A DNA stretch of 27,382 nt from Actinomycetes bacterium (lineage in GTDB: Bacteria > Actinomycetota > Thermoleophilia > BMS3ABIN01). Numbering within the stretch: the first letter of the stretch is position 1; each line of letters starts with the position of its first letter. Positions 1-7,020 of the stretch are shown here, piece after piece. The stretch covers positions 1-27,382 of the forward strand of contig JAJYIN010000003.1 in NCBI GenBank assembly GCA_021790075.1. The letters run 5' to 3'. The position numbers and the translations under genes are program-made. The notes under the pieces were generated by a model. The model saw only the letters and a program-made list of their open reading frames with translations, was not told the origin of the DNA and ran no database searches.

Positions 1-123
1 CCGGCTCTGGGTGCGGCGGTGGTTGACCTCAGATACCATATTCCTGTGGGCACGCAGTCCTGGCATGCCGGCATCCAGGCAACCGCCATGGACAGCTGCG
101 GCGTTTCCTACGACTATCCGTAA
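1..123 (+). CDS. C-terminal end of a hypothetical, probably secreted protein (partial)
   Basis: Frame 1 is open from the window edge to a TAA at 121-123 and gives about 40 residues. The end of the protein (LRYHIPVGTQSWHAGIQATA followed by a Cys-Gly pair) resembles the end of the protein at 267-743 (VLYFVPEQVSRFWSISYATC): hydrophobic-x-Tyr-x-(I/V)-Pro, a Trp, then Ala-Thr and a Cys. The two are therefore probably copies of one beta-sandwich-like module. No function is recognised. The gene's start lies outside the window. Confidence 0.5.
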   Translation, partial: PALGAAVVDLRYHIPVGTQSWHAGIQATAMDSCGVSYDYP

Positions 124-238
124 GCCAGCCCGGCCTTACATAGCAACGAACGAAGTCGGTCCCGCGAAATCGACCCGGCTCCAGCTTGGCGATCTGACCC
201 CGGGGGAATCGCTGCCGTTTACGGCCTTCGAAGTCTAG
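122..238 (+). pseudogene. Possible decayed or frameshifted copy of the same module
   Basis: Frame 2 reads LQLGDLTPGESLPFTAFEV and then a TAG at 236-238. The string aligns with VPLGSLEPGGRASFTVLYF inside the protein at 267-743, with 7 of 19 residues identical (L, G, L, P, G, F, T). No start codon or ribosome site precedes the matching part, and it follows directly on the stop of the gene at 1-123 in another frame. This looks like a remnant of an intermediate repeat copy, but the similarity is short and could be chance. Confidence 0.25.
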
Positions 239-266
239 CTCCCATGGGGGCGCCGGGGCGAAACTG

Positions 267-743
267 GTGCCGCCGCCACCGCCCGGTCCCGGTGACATCT
301 ATTCCGTCAGCACCCATGAACACATCAGGGTGGATGAAACTCCCAGCAGCATGAGCGTCACAGCCGTCGATGCGGCCGGCAACACCCTGGAGGCATTCAC
401 CCTCACCGCGCCGCCGCGGCTGAGCCTTGCCGCTGACCGCACTTACTGGTCCTGCTACAGTGATTACCTCATCCGGAGGCTGTCAGTAGACTACCGGGTC
501 GTCAACGGCAGCTACCCTGTCCACGACCTCACCATTGTCGCCACCCGCGCCAGCCACGGCGTCAGCGTCCTTGACGGCGGGCCGGTGCCCCTCGGCAGCC
601 TGGAGCCCGGCGGCAGAGCTTCCTTCACCGTCCTTTATTTCGTGCCGGAACAGGTTTCCCGGTTCTGGTCAATTTCTTACGCCACCTGCCGCGGCGCCGG
701 TGGCAACCTCTTCAACGTTCCGGCGCCGGCGCCCGCCGGCTGA
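267..743 (+). CDS. Hypothetical protein with a proline-rich start, probably an extracytoplasmic module
   Basis: A 158-residue reading frame begins at a GTG with a Pro-rich stretch (residues 2-8) that looks like an interdomain linker rather than a natural N-terminus. An ATG at 351 is an alternative start and would give 130 residues. The rest is rich in Thr, Val and Ser, with alternating hydrophobic residues suggestive of beta strands. It has two Cys residues near residues 53 and 145, and no membrane segment or signal peptide. The C-terminal third matches the fragment at 1-123, and residues around 108-126 match the frame-2 fragment at 122-238. It may be a true short gene or the last intact piece of a broken larger surface protein. 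Confidence 0.5.
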   Translation: MPPPPPGPGDIYSVSTHEHIRVDETPSSMSVTAVDAAGNTLEAFTLTAPPRLSLAADRTYWSCYSDYLIRRLSVDYRVVNGSYPVHDLTIVATRASHGVSVLDGGPVPLGSLEPGGRASFTVLYFVPEQVSRFWSISYATCRGAGGNLFNVPAPAPAG

Positions 744-764
744 ACAGGGTACGAGTTTATTCCC

Positions 765-793
765 TTGCCAGTCCCGCTCCGCTCGCATATCCT
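765..793 (+). promoter_or_regulatory. Sigma-70-type promoter of the methyltransferase gene
   Basis: TTGCCA at 765-770, a 17-bp spacer and TATCCT at 788-793. Transcription would start near 800, giving a leader of about 20 nt. That leader contains the ribosome-binding site CTGGAGC just before the ATG at 821. Confidence 0.5.
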
Positions 794-820
794 GTAACCG
801 ATTCCAAGACTGGAGCTTCC

Positions 821-1615
821 ATGGAAGAGAACCAGACTCCCAAATCCGCTGGGGACAGGGGATCCTCTCCGGATCAGCGGGCCGTCTCCCGGGAAGAAAG
901 CCGCGACAGCGTCAGGGATGCCTATTCCAGGGCGGCGGAATCCCCTGGAGGTGAACACCCGTTCCCGGTAGGCCGCGGCTTCGCTCAGAGCATCGGCTAC
1001 CCCGTGGAGCTGCTGGCGTGGCTGCCGGCTGTTGCCAGCGAGGCCTTCGCGGGAGTGTCAAACCTGCCGGTCCTGGTCCCGGTCGAGGAAGGACAGACCG
1101 TCGTGGACATCGGCTGCGGCAGCGGTCTCGACGCCCTCATCGCCTCACTCAAGACCGGTACTCACGGCCGGGTCATCGGCATCGATTTCAGCGAGTCCAT
1201 GCTGAACCGCGCCCGCGAGGCGGCAAGGGAAGCTGGCATCGCCAACATCGAATTCCTCCGGGAGGACGCCGAGAACCTCCCCTTACAGGACGCCTCGGTC
1301 GACGTCGCGATGGCAAATGGCATCTTTAACCCCAATCCCCGCCGGGACCGCATCTTCGCCGAGATTGCCCGCGTGCTGAAGGCCGGCGGTCCGGTCTACG
1401 CCGCCGAGATCGTTCTCGGGGATGGGCGGTCTGAAAAAGAGCGCCAGGAGGCCGGCGACTGGTCAAACGGGGTCGCCGGCGCCAAAGAGGAGAGCGCCTT
1501 CCTGGATGAATTCCAGGCCGCCGGCTTCAGAGAAATAACAGTTCTGAGGAAGCTGCGCAACGAGCGCACGGAGAGCGGCGCGGTATACGTCGTCGAGGTG
1601 AAGGCGGAGAAGTAG
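821..1615 (+). CDS. Class I SAM-dependent methyltransferase
   Basis: A 264-residue protein. The Rossmann fold is clear: motif I VVDIGCGSGLD at residues 94-104, the acidic end of strand 2 (GIDFSES, Asp122), motif II EDAENLP at 148-154 and an IARVLKAGG post-motif near 182-190. Overall it resembles the UbiE/ArsM-like branch (Methyltransf_11/25). The paired cysteines that bind arsenite in ArsM are absent, since the only Cys is in motif I, so arsenite methylation is unlikely. The first 45 residues are polar and probably disordered. ATG 821 follows a GGAGC site. The gene converges on the long minus-strand sulfur operon with a single base between the stop codons, so transcripts from either side should run into each other. 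The substrate is unknown. Confidence 0.85.
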   Translation: MEENQTPKSAGDRGSSPDQRAVSREESRDSVRDAYSRAAESPGGEHPFPVGRGFAQSIGYPVELLAWLPAVASEAFAGVSNLPVLVPVEEGQTVVDIGCGSGLDALIASLKTGTHGRVIGIDFSESMLNRAREAAREAGIANIEFLREDAENLPLQDASVDVAMANGIFNPNPRRDRIFAEIARVLKAGGPVYAAEIVLGDGRSEKERQEAGDWSNGVAGAKEESAFLDEFQAAGFREITVLRKLRNERTESGAVYVVEVKAEK

Positions 1616-1616
1616 G

Positions 1617-1997
1617 CTATTCCTCGTCGCCGGCCCAGGGACGGCCCAGCAGTTTGCGCACCACCTTGGGGTCGACCAGCCTGATCGGTTCCAGCCCCCA
1701 CATCTCGCGGAAGGTATTGACCTCGTCTACGGGGTAGACGTACCCGATGCGGCAGACGCTGTCGAAGGCGCGCTTGTAGCGGACCGGCGCCGGCTCCTGG
1801 CGCCGTTTTTCCATCATGACTTCGTAGACGTCGATGTCCTCAGGGCAGATTTCCACGCATTTCCAGCAGTTGGAGCAGTTCCAGGCGCCGGTTTCGGAGT
1901 CGCCGCTGAGGATGGTCGTGATCGACTCGCCGCCGGCTCTGGCCACCATGCAGTATTGCTGGCAGAGGCGGCACTGGCTGCACTTGTCGGTTTCCAT
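1617..1997 (-). CDS. HdrC-like protein with two [4Fe-4S] clusters
   Basis: A 126-residue soluble ferredoxin-like protein with two CxxCxxCxxxC sets: Cys6/9/12/16 and Cys41/44/47/51 followed by Pro. This is the arrangement of the HdrC subunit of heterodisulfide reductases and of sHdrC. Archaeal HdrC is longer; the C-terminal half here has no known motif. HdrC relays electrons between the CCG-domain subunit HdrB and other redox partners. It is the last gene of the operon. Its ATG overlaps the TGA of hdrB (TGATG), so the two are translationally coupled and probably made one to one. The family assignment is firm. The exact role in sulfur oxidation is inferred from the operon. Confidence 0.85.
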   Translation of the reverse strand: METDKCSQCRLCQQYCMVARAGGESITTILSGDSETGAWNCSNCWKCVEICPEDIDVYEVMMEKRRQEPAPVRYKRAFDSVCRIGYVYPVDEVNTFREMWGLEPIRLVDPKVVRKLLGRPWAGDEE

Positions 1998-2830
1998 CAG
2001 ACCAGCTCCAGTCCCAGTTCCCTGCAGGAGACATCCAGCACCTGTCCCAGCACCTGGGGCAGGAACATGATCGGCAGGGATATCTCCGGATGAGCTTCCT
2101 GAATCTTGTGACGAAAACGGTCCAGCAGCATGTAGCAGTTGCCGCAGGAAACAACCAGGGCGTCAGCGCCCGCCTCGATGGCCGACCGCATCTTGGCCGC
2201 GGCCGCATCCAGCGCCAGCTTTTCGTTCACCATCAGCAGGGTGGCGCCGCAGCATTCATATTCCAGTTCGTAATCAACCACCTGGACTCCGGCCGCCTCC
2301 AGCACTTTCCGCATCTTCTGGGGGCGCCAGGGATCATCGAACTGCGCCACGGAACTCGGCCGGATGACGTTGCACGGGTGCGACAGCGCCACCCGGTAAT
2401 CAAGGCTCTTCCTTTCCATCTTCTCTATCAGGCTCCGCTTCTCGTCGAGGACCTCGATCAGGTGGTTGACCCTGACCGTGCCGTTGTAGTGTGCTCCGGC
2501 CTCGGCCAGCCGCTCGTTGACCTTTTCCAACAGTGCCGCATCGCCCTTGAGCTTCTTGTTGGCCTGCTTCAGGGTGCGGGTGCAACTGCCGCAGAGAGTG
2601 ACGATGTCCATTCTCCGGGACTCCGCCAGCCCCAGATTGTAGGCGTCCAGGTTGATCCAGTCATCGGACATAGAGGGAACTACCGAAGAGGAGCAGCAGG
2701 AGAAGTCGTCCATGTCAACCAGCTCCATCCCCAGCCGCCGCATCACCGCCTTGGCCGCCAGCTCGTAATCCTGGAAGCAAGCAAGCACGAGGCAGCCCGG
2801 GAACAGCAGCCGTTTTTCTATTTCATTCAT
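1997..2830 (-). CDS. HdrB-like protein with two CCG (cysteine-rich) domains
   Basis: A 277-residue soluble protein with two cysteine-rich repeats. The first is Cys13, Cys45-Cys46, Cys80 and Cys83 (LCGSC). The second is Cys153 (HPC), Cys193-Cys194-Gly and Cys229/Cys232 (SCGNC). In HdrB such repeats hold non-cubane [4Fe-4S] clusters that cleave or form disulfides. In the sHdr system they are proposed to act on sulfur bound to the lipoyl protein. The first repeat reads CCS instead of CCG, which is a tolerated variant. The start ATG lies inside the 3' end of the upstream membrane-subunit gene (8-nt overlap), and the stop overlaps the hdrC start. HdrB is usually around 290-300 residues, so this is full length. 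Confidence 0.88.
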   Translation of the reverse strand: MNEIEKRLLFPGCLVLACFQDYELAAKAVMRRLGMELVDMDDFSCCSSSVVPSMSDDWINLDAYNLGLAESRRMDIVTLCGSCTRTLKQANKKLKGDAALLEKVNERLAEAGAHYNGTVRVNHLIEVLDEKRSLIEKMERKSLDYRVALSHPCNVIRPSSVAQFDDPWRPQKMRKVLEAAGVQVVDYELEYECCGATLLMVNEKLALDAAAAKMRSAIEAGADALVVSCGNCYMLLDRFRHKIQEAHPEISLPIMFLPQVLGQVLDVSCRELGLELV

Positions 2831-4898
2831 TTTCTTCTATTTCTCCCAGCGCCTGCAGTACGATCTCCGAGATATCCATCACTCTGGGTTTGGTTTCGGA
2901 CTTTAGCGCCGCTCCCTTGATAACGCGTTTGCACTGCTGGCAGGCCGTGATGATGGTGCCCACGTTGATCTCCGCCGCCTCGTCGATGAGGTCGGTTGAC
3001 ACGTGTGCCGACAGGTCGGGGTCGAGGATCTCGATGTCGCCGCCGCCGCCGCAGCAGAGGGCCATTTCCCGGTTGTCGGGGAACTCCTTATGCCGCAGGC
3101 CCGGCACGGCCGCGATCACGTCGCGCGGCTCCTCGTAGATGCCGGAATTGCGGCCCAGGTCGCAGGGGTCGTGATAGACGCCATCGATGTCAACGCTCTC
3201 CTTCAGGGCAAGCCTGCCTTCATCGATGAGCCGCTTGAGATACTGCGTGTGATGCAGCATCTCCACGCCGTCGATGTCGTATTCGTGCTTGAAGGTGTGG
3301 AAGCAGGACGGACAGGAGAACACCATCGTCCTCGCCCCCACCTTCCTGATTGCCTCGGTGTTGTGCTCGATCAGCTCCTTGATTTCGCTCCTCATGCCGC
3401 CTACGATCAGCGGGTAACCGCAGCACCATTCCTCCTCGCCCATGATGGTGAAGTCGACGCCGGCGCGGTCCAGTACCTCGACGAAGGCGCCGGGGATGTC
3501 CTGCACCGCCGGGGAGAAAGACGCCATGCAGCCCACGAAGTAGATGACGTCCGCATGCTCCCTCTGGTAGAGGTCTTCCGGCGGCTCGGGCAGGAAGTCA
3601 ACCCACATGGAGCGGTCCGCATTGGGGAAATTGGCGACGTTCTTCTCGGTCTTGATCGCTTCGATCACCGGGTCCATCTTCTTGGAGTAGCGGCCTGTGG
3701 CGTAGAGATTCTCACGGTTGGTGAGGCCAATCTCCCGCGTGTTGATATGCGCTGGGCAAACCTCGCGGCAGCGGCCGCAGAGCAGGCAGTTGAACACCTC
3801 GAACTGGAAGTCCTGCTGCTCCTCCTGGCTGGGCGTCTTGCCGCCGAGCAGCCGCGAGGGGCCGTATTTGCCCCTGATCTCATCCTTGAGGTGCTTGTGC
3901 ACGCCGGCATAAGAGTAGTAGAGGCGCAGGTCCGGATTTTCCTGCGAGGCGGTGGTCACCTGGCAGGCGTCGGCGCACATCTGGCACTTCATGCAGGCGT
4001 CCAGCTCGATCAGCTGCCGCATGTTGAAGGGGATCGTCGACGGCTTGCCTTCCAGCGCCCGCGGATTGTGCGGCACCGCGTTGATCATGATGTTAAGTGG
4101 TGTCATGAAGATATGCCACAGCTTCTGGCTGAAGGGAATCGACGCGAACAGCGTCATCAGCATCAGGGACGACAGCACCCACATCGCATAAGTGTAGGAA
4201 TGCCAGTCAAGCGGCAGCAACGACAGGGGCTTGGAAATCGTCCAGGCCACGAACCAGTAAGCGCCGGTATGATTAGGCACGTTGTAAGCCAGCAGCGAAA
4301 TCGATTCCGCCAGGAACCGGAACACGAACCAGCCGCCCAGCAGCATCACCGCGACGATCTCGAACGGGGTCGTCTTGATGGGGAAAGTCTTGCGGACGAA
4401 GCGCCGGTAAATGGCGATGCCCTCGCCGAGCAGCACCATGCCGGCAAACAGGTCGTTGAGAAAAGCCAGCAGGGCGTCGACGCGGGTAAAGGCGACCACG
4501 TGCTGGCCCACTTCCTGGATAAAGTAGTAGTCGCAGAACGGCGAGATGAAGAAATTCCAGAGGTGGTTGCCGCCGGTGACCGCGGTGACACCCGGCACGA
4601 AATTGGCGGACTTGATCTCGTTGACCGTGATCACGCCCACGTAGCCAACGATGATCAGCACCTTCATCAGCCAGCGGAGCTTGTCCTGGTTCCACAAGCG
4701 TTTCTGGAAGAACACGTCCACCACGAAAGCTTTCAGCAGCGTGCCTATCTGCCGTGAGAAGACGGCGCGGAAGAATCCCTTGATCCCCTCGCCGGCGGAA
4801 AACCGCCCCCGGAACCAGATGCTGATGTCCCAAACGATCCCGATGACGAGGACGACGGCGCCGGCGAAGAAAAACCAGGAGAAAAGCGGCAAATTCAT
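2823..4898 (-). CDS. Membrane cytochrome b / ferredoxin / twin CCG-domain fusion (HdrE-HdrD or DsrM-DsrK type)
   Basis: A 691-residue protein in three parts. Residues 1-270 carry about five to six membrane helices with candidate haem-ligand histidines (112, 133, 210, 233, 262), like the NarI/DsrM/HdrE cytochrome b family. Residues 300-385 carry two [4Fe-4S] sets, Cys302/305/308/312 and Cys371/374/377/381. Residues 450-665 carry two CCG domains: Cys457, Cys492-493, Cys529/532 and Cys579, Cys615-616, Cys653/656. All cluster ligands are present. The layout is that of HdrE plus HdrD, or DsrM plus DsrK, in one chain, so electrons from a thiol/disulfide reaction on the cytoplasmic side could pass to the quinone pool. 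ATG 4898 follows a GGGAGAG site, 3 bp after the upstream stop. It sits directly before hdrB and hdrC, and no hdrA is in this operon. Confidence 0.88.
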   Translation of the reverse strand: MNLPLFSWFFFAGAVVLVIGIVWDISIWFRGRFSAGEGIKGFFRAVFSRQIGTLLKAFVVDVFFQKRLWNQDKLRWLMKVLIIVGYVGVITVNEIKSANFVPGVTAVTGGNHLWNFFISPFCDYYFIQEVGQHVVAFTRVDALLAFLNDLFAGMVLLGEGIAIYRRFVRKTFPIKTTPFEIVAVMLLGGWFVFRFLAESISLLAYNVPNHTGAYWFVAWTISKPLSLLPLDWHSYTYAMWVLSSLMLMTLFASIPFSQKLWHIFMTPLNIMINAVPHNPRALEGKPSTIPFNMRQLIELDACMKCQMCADACQVTTASQENPDLRLYYSYAGVHKHLKDEIRGKYGPSRLLGGKTPSQEEQQDFQFEVFNCLLCGRCREVCPAHINTREIGLTNRENLYATGRYSKKMDPVIEAIKTEKNVANFPNADRSMWVDFLPEPPEDLYQREHADVIYFVGCMASFSPAVQDIPGAFVEVLDRAGVDFTIMGEEEWCCGYPLIVGGMRSEIKELIEHNTEAIRKVGARTMVFSCPSCFHTFKHEYDIDGVEMLHHTQYLKRLIDEGRLALKESVDIDGVYHDPCDLGRNSGIYEEPRDVIAAVPGLRHKEFPDNREMALCCGGGGDIEILDPDLSAHVSTDLIDEAAEINVGTIITACQQCKRVIKGAALKSETKPRVMDISEIVLQALGEIEENE

Positions 4899-4901
4899 GT
4901 T

Positions 4902-5969
4902 TTACTCTCCCATTTCCATTTTGATTTTGGCAATATCTTCCATATTTGGTGTAAACGGATAGCTGCGGATGTCACCCGGAGGGCCGTCGCCGTAAGGCCG
5001 GGTGCAGGCCGCCAGCTTGTCCTTGCCCGGGCAGCCGCTGGTCATGAAGGGGATGCCCGACTGGACCACGATCTCGACCTCGGATGAGTCGACGCCGTAA
5101 CCGCGAATGCGGCCGGACCCATCGAACTCGATGGCGTCAAAACGGGTATGGCCATTTGTGATCAGGTAGCTGGCCAGCTGCATCCGCCGGTACTGGCCCG
5201 CGTCGCAGGGATCGCGCCCCTCGAGAGCCGATCCTTCCTCAGGGTAGAAGGAAAAAAGGTGGACATTGGCGCCCAGGTCGTGGACCCGCTGCATGGTGGC
5301 CGCCATCTCCGCCTCCGTCTCGCCCAGCCCCACGATCAGGTGGCAGCCAGCCTTCCTCTTGCCAAAGATCCCGACGGCCTCGCCCAGACATTCCCAGTAG
5401 CGGTCCCATTTGTGCGGCCCCTTCACCCCACGGCCCCGAAACTTGTCAAAAAGGTCTTCGGTGGCGGCGTCGATGGCGACGCTGCCGATCTCGACCCCGG
5501 CCTCCCTGAGCGCGGCGATGGAGTCGCGGTCGAGGATGGTGGGAGCCATCAGCACCGAGACCGCCTTGCCCAGCGGGCGCAGGCGCTCGGCGACCTCAAC
5601 GGTGTCGGCCACGGCCTTGCGGTTGGTGACCATGGAGATGCACACACGATCAATCTGGTCCGGCCGGGCCGCCGTCCTTTCCAGAATCTCTTCCGTGGGG
5701 AACGTGGGCCATTCCACCCGGATGAAACTCTTCTCGCTGAAGCGGCCGTCCCGCTGCCGCTGCAGGCCGCAGTAAGCGCAGCTGCCGGCGCACCCGCTTT
5801 CATACGTGAGGAGCAGGTTGATGCAGCAGAGCTTGGCTCCCCGGTAAAAGATCCCCGGCCGCAGGCCCAGGGTCATGGCCGCCGCCAGGCTCATCTGCAG
5901 GTAGGCGGGGCTGTCCGTCTTTGCGTCCCCGGCCGGGGACCGTTCGATCTTGGTGATATCAGTGTTCAT
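4902..5969 (-). CDS. Radical SAM protein, biotin-synthase-like; probable lipoyl synthase component (LipS1/LipS2 type)
   Basis: A 355-residue protein. The radical SAM cluster motif is Cys60-x3-Cys64-x2-Cys67 (CAGSCAYC). It is followed by TIM-barrel elements such as LIVGLGETEAEM (residues 211-222), typical of the BioB/ThiH-like group. Near the C-terminus are Cys313 (SGCPGK) and Cys322 (ACTRPYGD), candidate ligands for an auxiliary FeS cluster. The C-x-R-P-x-G-D motif recurs in the other radical SAM protein of this operon, as expected if the two are a LipS1/LipS2 pair that inserts sulfur into an octanoyl group. Start ATG 5969 has an excellent GAGGAG site 5 nt upstream. A longer frame to 6203 would run deep into the flavoprotein gene and is rejected. 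It overlaps the upstream gene by 11 nt. Which of LipS1 or LipS2 it is cannot be decided by eye. Confidence 0.75.
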   Translation of the reverse strand: MNTDITKIERSPAGDAKTDSPAYLQMSLAAAMTLGLRPGIFYRGAKLCCINLLLTYESGCAGSCAYCGLQRQRDGRFSEKSFIRVEWPTFPTEEILERTAARPDQIDRVCISMVTNRKAVADTVEVAERLRPLGKAVSVLMAPTILDRDSIAALREAGVEIGSVAIDAATEDLFDKFRGRGVKGPHKWDRYWECLGEAVGIFGKRKAGCHLIVGLGETEAEMAATMQRVHDLGANVHLFSFYPEEGSALEGRDPCDAGQYRRMQLASYLITNGHTRFDAIEFDGSGRIRGYGVDSSEVEIVVQSGIPFMTSGCPGKDKLAACTRPYGDGPPGDIRSYPFTPNMEDIAKIKMEMGE

Positions 5970-7020
5970 AATACTCCTCAAAGGCGATCCAGCTTTTTTC
6001 CAGCGCCCGGCTGAGGGCGCGGGCGTCTCCCTGCCAGTATGGTTCCAGCGCCCGCCGGCGCGCCACCGCCAGGTCCAGGGAATCACCCAGGAAAAGGCGG
6101 CAGTTTTCCTCATATTCGGCCAGGGGCTCCGGATCACGCGTGGCCGCCGCCCGGGCCGCCGCCTCTCCGGCGAGGCCGCCGGCAAAAAAGGCGTTGGGCA
6201 CACCGGCGCCGGTGACCGGATGGCACTGGCCCGCCGCGTCGCCCGCCAGGATGATGTTGCCCCGGCGCAGCCGTGACTGGCCGCCGACGGGGATCATCCC
6301 CCCGGTCCGTGACAGGGGCTCGATACCGGCGATAACGCCGCCGTCCAGCAGTTCCCGGGTGAAATTTTTCATGGCCGTTTCCGGCGGGGTGCCGAGCTTC
6401 ATCTCAACCCCGATGCCGACATTGGCAGTCTCTCCCTTGGGAAAGACCCAGCCATAGCCGCCGGGTATTCCCCGTCGGAAAAAGATCTCGGTGCTGTCGA
6501 GCCTGCGGCTCAGCGGGAGTGAATACTGCCGGGCCTGGACAAAGCGGTTGGGCGCCAGGCCCATCCATTGCCTTACCGTCGAGGAGGGACCATCCGCCCC
6601 GATGAGGACGCCCGGCAGGATCTCCAAAGCTTCCCCGGCCCGCCGGGCGCTGACCACGCGGCCGTCATACCCGGCTGCTTTCACCCCCCGCATCAGTTCC
6701 GCTCCTGCTTCTCCGGCCAGCCGCGCCAGGTGCCGGTCGAAGCGGTCCCGGTGGCAGATGATGCCCCGGAAGGAGGACTCGGTAACCTGGCCGTCAGGCA
6801 GATGCGTCCGCATCAGGTTTACGCTCTGGGCCACGGCGTCCGCCTCGATGCCGACCTGCCGGGCCAGGGGAAAGGGGATGTATTCGGCGCACTGCACCGG
6901 CGTACCGACTTCTTTCTTCCTCTCCAGCATGATCACGCGCGCCCCCTCACGGGCGGCTGCCAGCGCCGCGGCGCTGCCGGCGGGGCCGGCGCCGATCACG
7001 AGCACATCACATTCGAGCAA
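5959..7020 (-). CDS. FAD-dependent geranylgeranyl-reductase-family oxidoreductase (LipT-like)
   Basis: A 353-residue flavoprotein with an N-terminal dinucleotide-binding motif, VIGAGPAGSAA (residues 8-18), an acidic end of strand 2 (MLERK) and a late FAD motif, ILAGDAAGQCHPVTGAG. The Cys-Ala-Glu motif at residues 44-46 is typical of the geranylgeranyl reductase family. In sHdr-linked lipoate assembly clusters a protein of this family, LipT, is proposed to supply electrons to the radical SAM lipoyl synthases, and its place between the ligase and a radical SAM gene fits. The start is TTG 7020, chosen because GGGAGG lies 6 nt upstream. It overlaps the end of the ligase gene by 14 nt. The alternative is a generic lipid-biosynthesis reductase, but no lipid genes are nearby. 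Confidence 0.75.
   Translation of the reverse strand: MLECDVLVIGAGPAGSAAALAAAREGARVIMLERKKEVGTPVQCAEYIPFPLARQVGIEADAVAQSVNLMRTHLPDGQVTESSFRGIICHRDRFDRHLARLAGEAGAELMRGVKAAGYDGRVVSARRAGEALEILPGVLIGADGPSSTVRQWMGLAPNRFVQARQYSLPLSRRLDSTEIFFRRGIPGGYGWVFPKGETANVGIGVEMKLGTPPETAMKNFTRELLDGGVIAGIEPLSRTGGMIPVGGQSRLRRGNIILAGDAAGQCHPVTGAGVPNAFFAGGLAGEAAARAAATRDPEPLAEYEENCRLFLGDSLDLAVARRRALEPYWQGDARALSRALEKSWIAFEEYYEH

Noticed and set aside
821..1615. Arsenite methyltransferase ArsM
   Set aside because: General similarity only. The arsenic-binding cysteines are absent and no ars genes are nearby.
3003..4757. A 584-codon open frame on the plus strand opposite the membrane CCG fusion gene
   Set aside because: It is an antisense shadow in GC-rich coding DNA. 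The protein has no family features, while the minus-strand frame has every expected cluster ligand and membrane helix.
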